From assembly GCA_030647355.1 (NCBI GenBank), contig JAUSIS010000010.1, positions 1-48,145 on the forward strand: a DNA stretch of 48,145 nt, written 5' to 3'. The translations under genes and the position numbers were made by a program. The stretch comes from a bacterium. Its GTDB lineage: Bacteria > Patescibacteriota > UBA1384 > VFKW01. This document shows, piece after piece, positions 37,244 to 46,700 of this stretch. How positions within the stretch are numbered: position 1 is the stretch's first letter; each line of letters begins with the position of its first letter. The notes under the pieces are model-generated. The model saw only the letters and a program-made list of their open reading frames with translations, did not search any database and was not told the origin of the DNA.

Positions 37244-38569
37244 TTGAAAAATCGGTTTTGGCTGCTATTGGTTGTATTGCTGGTTATTGATGCAACAGGA
37301 GCAAGGGCGACAAGTATCCCGAACATTAAGAGCAAAGTGAAGAATGTGCTGGTGGAGATCGCCCAACTGATCATTGGAGAAAAAGGAGCTCCACCGCCAA
37401 AGACTGCTGAACAACTGTTCATCATGATATCGGGGATGGATTATCGTAAGGATCCACCCAAGATCGTGGGAAAACCCCATCCCACCAACAAACCGGATAC
37501 GGCATACCTGGCGTCACTGGGTAAGCATGCTTGGTCAATGAAGATGCCTATCGTCAAGACGACCGAACCCTTTAGCCAGAAGAAAGTACTGCCTGATAAT
37601 GCTATGCTGCAGGTGCATTATTTGTCACAGTTTTGGAGCGAGAATCTCAAGAAAAACTTGAACTGCGGACCGGCAGCATCGGAAACGGCGGCGGCGTATG
37701 CATTAGATCGCTGGCCAACGGTTGAGAACATCAAGAAGCTGAATGAGCTGATGGGGCACAATAAGTTGCATGGGGCGATGACCGGCTATGATGAGTTGGT
37801 CAAAGCCAGCTGCGAGTTGTATGGCTTGCCTATCGAGCGTAAGCATTTGACGCTAGAGCAGGCGTGCGAGTATCTGGACAATGGCGAACCGGTCGTTGTG
37901 GCAGTAAAGTACGGTCTGCTTTCCGAAAGAGGCGATAAGTACTTCAAAGTCGGGCATTTTCTGACTCTTGTTGGGTGGGAACCCGAGAATGTACTGGTCA
38001 ATGATCCCGATAATATCAGGGCGCCCAGTGCTTCGCGAACCTACAACAGAGAGGAATTTGTCAAAGCAATGGCCGGAATGAATAATAACTGTCTGGTTGG
38101 TTATCGCAAGAAGGGAGCTCTACCGCCAGAACAGGGACGAATCATAACTGGTCATCGCACCAAACTCCGGCTAACTTCTCGCCAGATGACATTCAATGCA
38201 AACGGCGTCGACCAGAGACTGATCTGGTGCAGAGAGTTCACACTAGATAAGTCGGATCTAGAGAATGTTGACAATGTAGCTGTTATGATCAATGTATTAG
38301 GAGTGGAGGGAGCGCTCATCAAAATCAGTGTAAACGGTTGCCTATTGTTTTCGCTCCCCTTTTCCAAACAGTTATTCGACTATAAGGCGTTTGGAGAGTA
38401 TAAGCTTTCGAGCAAGCTTTACCCCCTCTATGCAGGCAAGAATATGCTAGATCTAGAGATCAGCTATCCAGCCGTCAGGCAGGATGGCATAGGTGTGCAA
38501 ATCCAGGAAGTTACTTTCTCGTTGGGCTATCCGCCTGAGCCTATTACTGACAAGTCAATCATATTATGA
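37244..38569 (+). CDS. Secreted C39-family-like (papain fold) peptidase
   Basis: Signal peptide (LKNRFWLLLVVLLVIDATGARA), NLNCGPAASE (Cys), FKVGHFLTLVGW (His), VLVNDPDN (Asp), C-terminal beta domain. ggagg SD before TTG 37244. Confidence 0.8.
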   Translation: MKNRFWLLLVVLLVIDATGARATSIPNIKSKVKNVLVEIAQLIIGEKGAPPPKTAEQLFIMISGMDYRKDPPKIVGKPHPTNKPDTAYLASLGKHAWSMKMPIVKTTEPFSQKKVLPDNAMLQVHYLSQFWSENLKKNLNCGPAASETAAAYALDRWPTVENIKKLNELMGHNKLHGAMTGYDELVKASCELYGLPIERKHLTLEQACEYLDNGEPVVVAVKYGLLSERGDKYFKVGHFLTLVGWEPENVLVNDPDNIRAPSASRTYNREEFVKAMAGMNNNCLVGYRKKGALPPEQGRIITGHRTKLRLTSRQMTFNANGVDQRLIWCREFTLDKSDLENVDNVAVMINVLGVEGALIKISVNGCLLFSLPFSKQLFDYKAFGEYKLSSKLYPLYAGKNMLDLEISYPAVRQDGIGVQIQEVTFSLGYPPEPITDKSIIL

Positions 38570-38573
38570 CTAT

Positions 38574-38600
38574 TAAACCGGCAGATTCTGCCGGTTCTTT
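38574..38600 (+). terminator. Intrinsic terminator (aaccggcag att ctgccggtt)
   Basis: 9-bp stem followed by cttttag. Confidence 0.85.
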
Positions 38601-38666
38601 TAGCCCCAGATATTAACCTTTTGGGCAAGGGTAAATCAGATAGGAATACTGGTTTTTTTATTAAAA

Positions 38667-40028
38667 TTATTTGAGACTGCGAGATCTTATATCGCCGGTT
38701 TTGAGCAATTCTTTGATTAATTCTTCAGTGACTTTTCTATCTGACCAAGGGATGCGTTTATCACCTACCGCCATAGTTTCCTCTGCGCCTTTACCGGTAA
38801 TAATGACGACATCGCCGCTTGTAGCCAAAAGCAGGGCTTGCCTTATTGCTTCGCGGCGGTCGGAGATGCGCCACCACCATTCCCCTTCTCCCATACTTTT
38901 AGTTTTGAAGATTTTGAATTGAGACTTTTTATATTTTGTCTTGGGTTTGCGGGAACGAGTCAGGCCAGAAGCAATTTGATCAATTATAGATTCCGGGTCT
39001 TCTGTGTGCGGGTCTTCGTTGGTAAAAATAATATTATCGGCAAAATGAGCGGCAATTTCGCCCAAGAGCGGACGTTTGGTTTTGTCGTGATTACCGGCCG
39101 AACCCAAGACGGCAATCAATTTACCTTTTGTGCCATTTTTTATTGTCTGGTAGGCGTTTTGTAGAGCTTCGGGGGTGTGGGCGAAATCAATTAGAACTGT
39201 AAAATTTTGCCCTGAGTCAATTGATTCCATGCGACCGGCAATTCCCTTAACCGATAATAAACCGCTTTTAATTCTATCAATCGGTATGTGCTGGGAGAAG
39301 GCAAAGGCGGCGGCGGCGAGAGCGTTGTAGACATTGAATTTACCGGGAATATTTAAGAAAATCGGTGTTTGTCCGTGAGAACCAATGATAGTAAAGGAAA
39401 CACGATCCGGGCCATATAAAATTTTCTTGGCAACATAATCGGCTTTACTATGAATCGCATAAGTAAGCTGGCTTTTTGTCGTATGTTTCAGAAAGGCAAC
39501 GGCGGATGGGTCGTCGGCATTGATTACCGACACATAGGGCGATTTAGCGAATAATTTTTCTTTGACTAGCCGATATTTAGTAAAGGTTTTGAAATAGTCC
39601 AGATGATCATGGGTCACATTAGTAAGGACGGCGGCTTCAAAAGGAATACCCCAGATACGATATTGGGAAATAGCATGAGCGGAAATTTCAAGGATAGCAT
39701 AAATACATTTTTCCTTGGCGGCTCTATGTAAAAATTTCTGAAGATCATAAGGATCAACTGTAGTCATATTTTTTTTATTTTTTACTACTTGGTCGCCGAT
39801 TTGAAAATCAATTGTGGTTGCCATGGCGACTTTGCAGCCAGCTTGACGGAGTATCGAAGCAATTAAATGACAGGTGGTAGTTTTCCCATCCGTTCCAGTT
39901 ACGCCAATAACTTTAAGAGAGGCACCCGGGTAACGGAAAAGAGAGGCAGCGCTTTTGGCACGTATTTTATGATATTTTAAAATAGTTCCCTCCGATAGGA
40001 ACCGTTGAATTATCCGTTTTATACTCAT
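38667..40028 (-). CDS. murE: UDP-N-acetylmuramyl-tripeptide synthetase
   Basis: IGVTGTDGKTTTCHLIASIL, TNVTHDHLDYFKTFTKYRLVKEKLF, VLIDFAHTPEALQNAYQTIK, LGSAGNHDKTKRPLLGEIAA, GKGAEETM. Confidence 0.94.
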   Translation of the reverse strand: MSIKRIIQRFLSEGTILKYHKIRAKSAASLFRYPGASLKVIGVTGTDGKTTTCHLIASILRQAGCKVAMATTIDFQIGDQVVKNKKNMTTVDPYDLQKFLHRAAKEKCIYAILEISAHAISQYRIWGIPFEAAVLTNVTHDHLDYFKTFTKYRLVKEKLFAKSPYVSVINADDPSAVAFLKHTTKSQLTYAIHSKADYVAKKILYGPDRVSFTIIGSHGQTPIFLNIPGKFNVYNALAAAAFAFSQHIPIDRIKSGLLSVKGIAGRMESIDSGQNFTVLIDFAHTPEALQNAYQTIKNGTKGKLIAVLGSAGNHDKTKRPLLGEIAAHFADNIIFTNEDPHTEDPESIIDQIASGLTRSRKPKTKYKKSQFKIFKTKSMGEGEWWWRISDRREAIRQALLLATSGDVVIITGKGAEETMAVGDKRIPWSDRKVTEELIKELLKTGDIRSRSLK

Positions 40029-40031
40029 TAT

Positions 40032-40973
40032 TTAGATGACTCCGTGCCTTCTTCGTTTTTGGGCTAGACAGAACATCTTATAATAGATTGGATTAAATAT
40101 CAAATCAAACGAACCGAGCAGGTGAACATATGAGCCGCCAAATTGCTCTTTGAACCGAGCAAACCCGGCATAAGGGTGGTTGGGCTGATCGGGCGGAGCA
40201 GCTCCGAGCATATCGTAAGTCTGGCAATTGCGTCTTTTGGCTTCTTGTATTACTTCCCAATGAGCAAGGTAGGGTGCCATCGTTTCCTTGTGCTCAAAAG
40301 ATGAACCGCCATAAAAATAACTGGCTACGCCATCATAGTAGGTAATGATCAAAGCCGCAAGTGGTTTGCCTTCATATTTGGCGAGAAATAAAGCTCCTGA
40401 ATCATTGTCGTAAAGTACGGAAAGTAAGTCTTTAAAATATGCTTTTTCCCGCACGCCGAAGTTTTTTCTACCGCCGGTACAGGCAATGAGCGAATAGGCA
40501 ATGTCCGTGTCTTTATCCAGGTTGGCAGTGTCGTTATGGGTTTCAACTTGAACGCCGTGTTTTTCGGCTACTTTGATATTGTAGCGGCCTTTTGGCTTCA
40601 TTTGGGCGAGAATTTCGTCGTTAGTCCCGGAAATATCAATTATTCTTCGATGGTCAGGCTGAACGAATTCGAAGGATTTTTTGTAATGATTTGCAGTTAG
40701 TTCTTTTTGGATGTCTTGGCGTTCGGTTGGTTCGAGAATTTCCAGGCGGGTAAAAATCAGCTTGTGGCTCTTAGTATATAATTTAATTTCTTTGGAAAAT
40801 TGGGGAATCCAAGACGCCCAATCTTTATTACTCACTTCCGGAATATAAGCCATCGAGTAATCTTTAAAAATTTTCTTAATTAAAGCCGAGGTGTCGGCAA
40901 TATTATACTGTTGCCAGCCGCTTTTGGCTTTGAACTGGGCCCAAAACGGGGTTTGAAGAATGCTTTTTGACAT
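40032..40973 (-). CDS. FemX/FemAB-like peptidoglycan interpeptide-bridge aminoacyltransferase
   Basis: TPFWAQFKAKSGWQQYNI, LAQMKPKGRYNIKVAEKHGV, GKPLAALIITYYDGVASYFYGGSSFEHKETMAPYLAHWEVIQEAKRRNCQTYDMLGA, GFARFKEQFGG. Confidence 0.88.
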   Translation of the reverse strand: MSKSILQTPFWAQFKAKSGWQQYNIADTSALIKKIFKDYSMAYIPEVSNKDWASWIPQFSKEIKLYTKSHKLIFTRLEILEPTERQDIQKELTANHYKKSFEFVQPDHRRIIDISGTNDEILAQMKPKGRYNIKVAEKHGVQVETHNDTANLDKDTDIAYSLIACTGGRKNFGVREKAYFKDLLSVLYDNDSGALFLAKYEGKPLAALIITYYDGVASYFYGGSSFEHKETMAPYLAHWEVIQEAKRRNCQTYDMLGAAPPDQPNHPYAGFARFKEQFGGSYVHLLGSFDLIFNPIYYKMFCLAQKRRRHGVI

Positions 40974-41034
40974 ATGATTATTATAGAGTAAATTTTGCGG
41001 GTTGGGAAGTGATGGAATGGAAACGGATGTACGA

Positions 41035-41055
41035 AAAAACCGCCCGAAGGCGGCA
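41035..41055 (-). terminator. Intrinsic terminator of the 41062-41505 gene
   Basis: Minus strand gccgcc ttcg ggcggtttttt, just 3' of the stop. Confidence 0.85.
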
Positions 41056-41061
41056 TACTGA

Positions 41062-41505
41062 TTAAGCAACCAGTTGGATTTCTCCAGTTTGACGGGAAAT
41101 AAACTCAAGGAGAAGATCTATTCGACCCAGACTGAGGTCGAGATCCGCTCCACATCTATCCGAGGTGCGAGCCAGATATTCTTTGGCCCTTACCTCCGTC
41201 AGCGCGACAGTTATCCTGGGATCGGTGAGCTGGACTCTACCTTCTACGAATGCACGATGGAGCGGACGGTAGAAATTGTACTCCACTATCACCTTTTCCA
41301 GCTCCCTGTCTATCCTGGCGAGCTGGTGGTAATTTATCCATGCCAGCACTTGCATGATCCAATTGCCCTGTTTCTTGTCAGCTATCTTTCCTTGCAGATC
41401 GTTTGCCAGGTTGATCAGCTGACATTGCCGGATATTCAATCGGTAGAAAGCGTTCTCCAGAATGCTGCGGACGTCGTTTTGCACGTCAGACAAGGTCAGT
41501 TCCAC
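41062..41505 (-). CDS. Hypothetical protein
   Basis: GTG-started 147-aa ORF (MELTLSDVQNDVRSILENAFYRLNIRQ...), own consensus promoter and terminator. No family recognised. Confidence 0.7.
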   Translation of the reverse strand: MELTLSDVQNDVRSILENAFYRLNIRQCQLINLANDLQGKIADKKQGNWIMQVLAWINYHQLARIDRELEKVIVEYNFYRPLHRAFVEGRVQLTDPRITVALTEVRAKEYLARTSDRCGADLDLSLGRIDLLLEFISRQTGEIQLVA

Positions 41506-41534
41506 GACAACCCCCTATATGTATTAGTGGCTGT

Positions 41535-41563
41535 AGTTTACCTTGAATTCGGTTGAATGTCAA
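41535..41563 (-). promoter_or_regulatory. Sigma70 promoter TTGACA-N17-TAAACT
   Basis: Complement of 41558-41563 (-35) and 41535-41540 (-10), 17-nt spacer. Confidence 0.7.
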
Positions 41564-41588
41564 GGGAGTAAGAGATATAATTGGGAAT

Positions 41589-42740
41589 ATGAGTAAGATT
41601 TTAGCAATTGAGACTTCGTGTGATGAGACGGCGGCAGCGGTTGTGGAAGGAAAAGAGGAAAACGGCAAAAGTAGATTGTCTATTTTAGTAAATGTAGTAT
41701 CGAGTCAAATAGAATTACATAAAAAATTCGGGGGCGTTTATCCTGAAGTGGCATCAAGAGCCCATGCGGAAAAAATCATTCCGGTAATTGAGGAAGCGTT
41801 AGAGAAGTCCGAAACTCAATCCGCCAGCCGGCGGACAAATGTCAAATTCAATCTAAAAGACGCGATGAAAGAAATCGACGCCATCGCTGTCACGTATGGG
41901 CCGGGCTTAATCGGCTCATTGGCAGTTGGTCTGGCGGCGGCTAAAACTCTCGCTTATTGTTTTGATAAGCCAATAATTCCAGTTCACCATTGGGAAGGAC
42001 ACATTTACTCGAATTTTATTCGAGAAAAAGCAAAAAGTAAAAAGCAAAAAGTAAAAATACCGGGGTTTCCGAGTTTAATATTAACGGTTTCGGGTGGGCA
42101 CACGAGTTTGATACTTATGAAGGATCATGGCAAATATGAAATTCTGGGGCAAACCCTAGATGATGCGGCTGGAGAGGCGTTTGATAAAGTAGCGCGGCTT
42201 TTGGGACTTCCTTACCCCGGGGGACCGAGTATTTCCGCAGAGGCGGACAAAATTAAATATCAAATAGTAAATAGCAAAATTAAGGAGCGTTGCACGCAAG
42301 AATTCAATTTACCAAGACCAATGATTAACTCCAAAGATTTGAATTTTAGCTTTTCCGGCCTTAAGACAGCTGTTTTATACAAAATTAAGGCACTGGACAA
42401 ACTAGATGAAAAGCATAAGGCGGCTTTAGCGGCGGAATTTCAGGATGCAATAACTGATACTCTTGTTTCAAAGACAATTCAGGCAGCAAAAAAATATCAT
42501 CCGAAGTCAATTTGTTTAACAGGCGGGGTGGCGGCAAATAAAATGCTAAGAGAAAAATTTTTAGATATTGAAAAATACTTAGAATATCAGCCAGATATAT
42601 ATATTCCGGCCGCGGAATTGACTACAGATAATGCGACGATGATTGGGGCAGCCGGCTACTATCATTTACTTTTGGGTAAGACTAGCAAGTGGTATGATAT
42701 TAATGTAGCTTCAAACGCTACATTAAATAGCAAAGAGTAA
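41589..42740 (+). CDS. tsaD: tRNA N6-adenosine threonylcarbamoyltransferase
   Basis: ILAIETSCDETAAAVVEG, GVYPEVASRAHAEKIIPVI, VTYGPGLIGSLAVGLAAAKTLA, HHWEGHIYSNF, VSGGHTSLILM, FSGLKTAVLYKI, TGGVAANKMLREKF. Start ATG 41589. Confidence 0.96.
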   Translation: MSKILAIETSCDETAAAVVEGKEENGKSRLSILVNVVSSQIELHKKFGGVYPEVASRAHAEKIIPVIEEALEKSETQSASRRTNVKFNLKDAMKEIDAIAVTYGPGLIGSLAVGLAAAKTLAYCFDKPIIPVHHWEGHIYSNFIREKAKSKKQKVKIPGFPSLILTVSGGHTSLILMKDHGKYEILGQTLDDAAGEAFDKVARLLGLPYPGGPSISAEADKIKYQIVNSKIKERCTQEFNLPRPMINSKDLNFSFSGLKTAVLYKIKALDKLDEKHKAALAAEFQDAITDTLVSKTIQAAKKYHPKSICLTGGVAANKMLREKFLDIEKYLEYQPDIYIPAAELTTDNATMIGAAGYYHLLLGKTSKWYDINVASNATLNSKE

Positions 42741-42769
42741 ATAGAAAAAAGTAAAAACAAAGGGAAAAA

Positions 42770-43120
42770 GTGAAAGAAAGAAATCAAGAATTTATTTTAA
42801 GGGTTGAGAACTATACATTAGCTGTTATTGATTTATTAAGAACTCTGCCGAAAGATTATATTTTCGATACTATTGGAAGGCAGTTAATAAGAAGTGCTAC
42901 CAGTATCGGAGCAAATATTATTGAGGCGCAGGCAGCGGCAAGCAAGAAAGACTTTGCTAATTTTTTTAATATTGCCCTGAAATCAGCCAATGAGACAAAA
43001 TATTGGATAAGAATTCTCAGTAAATTAAAGAAAGGGCTCACTGTTGACCGGATCTACAACGAAACTGAAGAAATCAGTAAAATTCTAGGCAAGAGTTTGT
43101 TGACAATGCGAGGAAAATGA
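42770..43120 (+). CDS. Four-helix-bundle protein (23S rRNA intervening-sequence protein family)
   Basis: FILRVENYTLAVIDLLRTLPKDYIFDTIGRQLIRSATSIGANIIEAQAAASKKDFANFFNIALKSANETKYWIRIL. Confidence 0.9.
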   Translation: MKERNQEFILRVENYTLAVIDLLRTLPKDYIFDTIGRQLIRSATSIGANIIEAQAAASKKDFANFFNIALKSANETKYWIRILSKLKKGLTVDRIYNETEEISKILGKSLLTMRGK

Positions 43121-43178
43121 TTTTCGATTCAGTTTTGTTTTTTCTTTTTGCTTTTTTATCTTTTATTTTACCGGAGGT

Positions 43179-43727
43179 ATGGTGAAAATTCCAATTACTT
43201 ATTTAATTTTAGCGGTTGTTGTGCTACTCACTATCAGCGCTACGAGGCAGAATTTTATAAAGATAAATAAGGAAGCGGAAAGTCTGGCGCAGATCCAGCA
43301 ATCAAAAGATATCCAGTTATATGCAGAACATGTAAAAACATTAAATGATGCCAGCTTCATTACCAAAAGAGGTATTGGTTTTTTGAAAAAGGGGCAGATA
43401 GAATTGGCCTGTGCGGCATTAGAACAAGGGGCGAAATTGGATAGTAATTACCGAGATGCCAGTTTTTATTTGGGTTATGCATATTTAAAAGAGTTGCAAA
43501 ACAGACAGAAGGAATTATCACTCAATGAGAGGCAGGATTTACTGGCGAAGGCAAAGAAGGCACTGATGAAAGCGCAAAGTATTGATCCTTTGTATCCAAT
43601 GACTAACAAGCTGTTAGCGATTATTAGCGATAGCCAAAATAATGACAAGGAAAAACGCTTGTGGTATGCTCGATATGACACAGTAACCGGCAAGAAGGTT
43701 GATATTGATCTAATATCTGTCAAATAG
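43179..43727 (+). CDS. TPR-like single-TM protein
   Basis: N-terminal TM (YLILAVVVLLTISATR). Helical repeat: GIGFLKKGQIELACAALEQGAKLDSNYRDASFYLGYAYLKEL...AKKALMKAQSIDPLYPM. Confidence 0.75.
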   Translation: MVKIPITYLILAVVVLLTISATRQNFIKINKEAESLAQIQQSKDIQLYAEHVKTLNDASFITKRGIGFLKKGQIELACAALEQGAKLDSNYRDASFYLGYAYLKELQNRQKELSLNERQDLLAKAKKALMKAQSIDPLYPMTNKLLAIISDSQNNDKEKRLWYARYDTVTGKKVDIDLISVK

Positions 43728-43745
43728 CCGGCTAAGGAGGGGTTC

Positions 43746-46700
43746 GTGAGGAAGTTTTCTAAAATAATGATTTTCCTGGTGCTAATAACATTAGTGCTGG
43801 GAAGTTTTAGTTTTGCTAAGACTATTCCTAATGCACAAGCGGATGCATCAGGGAGAGTCAGTAATCTAAAAGCAGTAACCGGCCAAGAAACTGGTTTTTG
43901 GAATGGCGATAAATGCTACATAATTCTTTACTGGCAGCCGCCTTCCGCAGATGGTAGTTATGTTTATAAGGTAACAAATCAAAACAGCGATTTACAAACG
44001 AACATAAGCGAAACTTACTCAAAAAAGCTGCATAAAACTTGCGGCAACACATACACATTTAATGTTCATACAATGCTGCAATCGTCAGGCAATTACGACC
44101 AAGATGTCGGCGTAGTTGAAATTACAAAGCAAATGAAAGCCGAATCTTTTTCTGGAACAGCTTCGGGTGGTAATTATGCACCGACAAAGTTTAAAGTATA
44201 TAAAAGCTATCAAGAGGATGGTTGTCCGTCATTATTGTTTAAATGGGACTGGCCGGAAGAAAAATCCAACTTAGACCACTATAACATTCGACATGGCCAA
44301 ACAGTAATGAAACAAAATATAGAATCAACTACTTTTGAATATACGGCTGATAAAGGCAATGGTTGGAGTAATTTGCCCGGGAGTTTCAGTGTGGACTCAA
44401 TGTACGAAGGGGGGTCTTTCGGCTCTGGCGTAAAAAAGGGATCCTCCACAGCGACAGTTACGGGATCGGTTTGTGTGAATTTAAATACAAATGCTACAGG
44501 CGGCACAGGCGGTGGTACGGGTGGAACCGGTGGAACGAGTGGCACCGGAGGTAGTGGCGGTACTGGTACGGCAACTGGTGCTTCTGGAACCGGTGGAACG
44601 AGTGGCACCGGAGGTAGTGGGGGTAGCGGTAGTGGATCAGGACCGGCAAGTTCAAGCGGAAAGTGTGAAAAAGCAGGTTGGTTGAAGACCGTCTTTGATC
44701 CTTTGGGCACGTCTATTCAGTATATGCAGTGCGCAGTGTTGGCTGGGATTGATGATGCGATGGGATGGGTTATTAAATATATGGATGAGGTATTACAAGT
44801 TTCCAGCGCAAAGGATGGCAGCCACCGTGGCTGGGGAGATAACTTGGCTTTCTGGAAAGTTAACAGAGCGCATGCCAGCTTGTCGTCGGCATTAAACCCC
44901 GATCTTAATGTAGCGTCTACGTGGGGTACGAATTCTAAAGCAACATTTGTGATAAAAATATGGGATACTTTGCGCGCATTTATTAATTTTTTTGTTATTT
45001 TTATAATTATTTTCATGGCTTTTGCTAATATATTCCGTATCAATATTGATAAGTATGCAGTTAAAAAAGCTTTGCCTGGTCTGGTATTAGGGATTCTACT
45101 GGCTAATTTCAGCGGATTTATATGCAGAGAAATATTGGATATTTCCGAGTTGCTACAAAAGTTTGTTACCGGAGGACATGCACCGGCTACCATAGTATTA
45201 GGGGCACTGAAAGTATTCGCTGTGCCAACGTTATTAACGATAATCGGGGGTATAGCGTTAGGGGCAGGAGCAATTTTACCTTTTGTTTTTATATTGGTAT
45301 TAATATTTGGCATTGCTTTATTACTTGCCGGGCTAATCATTCTATTTGCTTTAACATTAAGGGTCGGGATTATTTTTGCTCTTTATGCAATTTCACCTCT
45401 GGCTTTTCTCTGCTTGGGTTCGCCTTTGACGACAAAGATGTTTCAGAAATGGTGGAATGAATTTATAAACTGGGCGTTTGTACCGGTTGCGATGTATTTT
45501 GTATTGTCGCTAGCGATGCAAGCCGGTGATGCATTAGGTAGCTATGCGATTATTCGGATGGTGATGGTTCTTGCTTTGATCTGGACGGCAGTTTTTATGC
45601 CATTCAAATTAAAGGGGTGGCTCGGCGGAGCGGTGGCAGGCTTTGCGATGGGGAGTCTGTTAAAGCCGGCGGGAAAATATGGCTTAGCGGCAGGCAAGGG
45701 TCTCGCCGGCAATACAATTGATAATAGCTCATTGAAGAAGATGTCAACTGGTGCAACTGCGAGAGGTCTTGCCAATAGATTCCAGGGGAGAGGACGGATT
45801 GGTAACTATATTGGTGGAGGTTTAGATAAATATGCAAAGTCTTTGGATAAGATTTCGTGGGCTGACGTACTAACCGGTCGAGCAAAAAGGTCTTATCAGA
45901 AGGAGAAGAAGCGTTTCGAGGGAGAAAGAGAGGAGTTAAGCGGAGCTGGTGCAGCAGCACTTGCCAATGTGGTAAGAACGCGTAACCCTGATTCAGCGGG
46001 GAGTGCCTATCGTGTGGCCTGGTCGCAGGCAATTAAGAGAGCGGCGGCAAGGACTCCGGGTTATAATAAAACAGCGACAACAAATGAAATAGCGGTGAAT
46101 GGCGAAGATATGTCAGATGCGACTTTTGCAGATTATTTAGGAAATAGGTTTTTAAAGAATGCAAGCCATGATGACAATGATTGGATGCAAAGCGTACTCG
46201 ATGATGATATTCGCAGTCGCACAGGCGCAACTCCACAAGAGAGGGCTGCAGCATTGAAAAGGAGAGATGGTTTCTTGCATAGACATAATTTTGGAAAAAA
46301 CGACACGGGCATGACTGATTTTTTAAACGAAGTAAAGAACAATGGCGGATTGACAACGATTCAGACGAGTGCCATGCTGACGAGAAGGGCAACCAGGTTA
46401 CAGCAAGGGTTGGATGCTTATGGTCAGGATCCAAGCCGGGCGAGCTCACCGGAGGATACGGAATTAGTAAACATAGCAGTAGAGGAAGTGGCCAATGCGG
46501 CAACAAGTAATGCGCAAAATAGACAAATGTCTCACACCAATGCGATTGGTATTGATCAGACTACCGGTCAGCCGAGAATCGCAGGTGCCCTTGAGCAAGC
46601 GCAAGCGTCTCTGGCGGATAAGAATAAACTATATTCCCAAGGCGGGGCACGCGGTGAATCGAGGCTTGACCAGGTAAATGTCGAAATAGAGATGACAGAT

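Noticed and set aside
41074-41556. Plus-strand 160-aa ORF
   Set aside because: Antisense to the 41062-41505 gene, which has a proper promoter/terminator pair.
44279-44710. Proline-rich antisense ORF (PPVPPLPPVPLVPPVP...)
   Set aside because: Mirror image of the Gly/Thr repeat of the sense VirB6-like gene.
45604-46506. Long antisense ORFs (142 and 157 aa)
   Set aside because: Inside the well-supported 43746-47141 gene; compositionally driven open frames.
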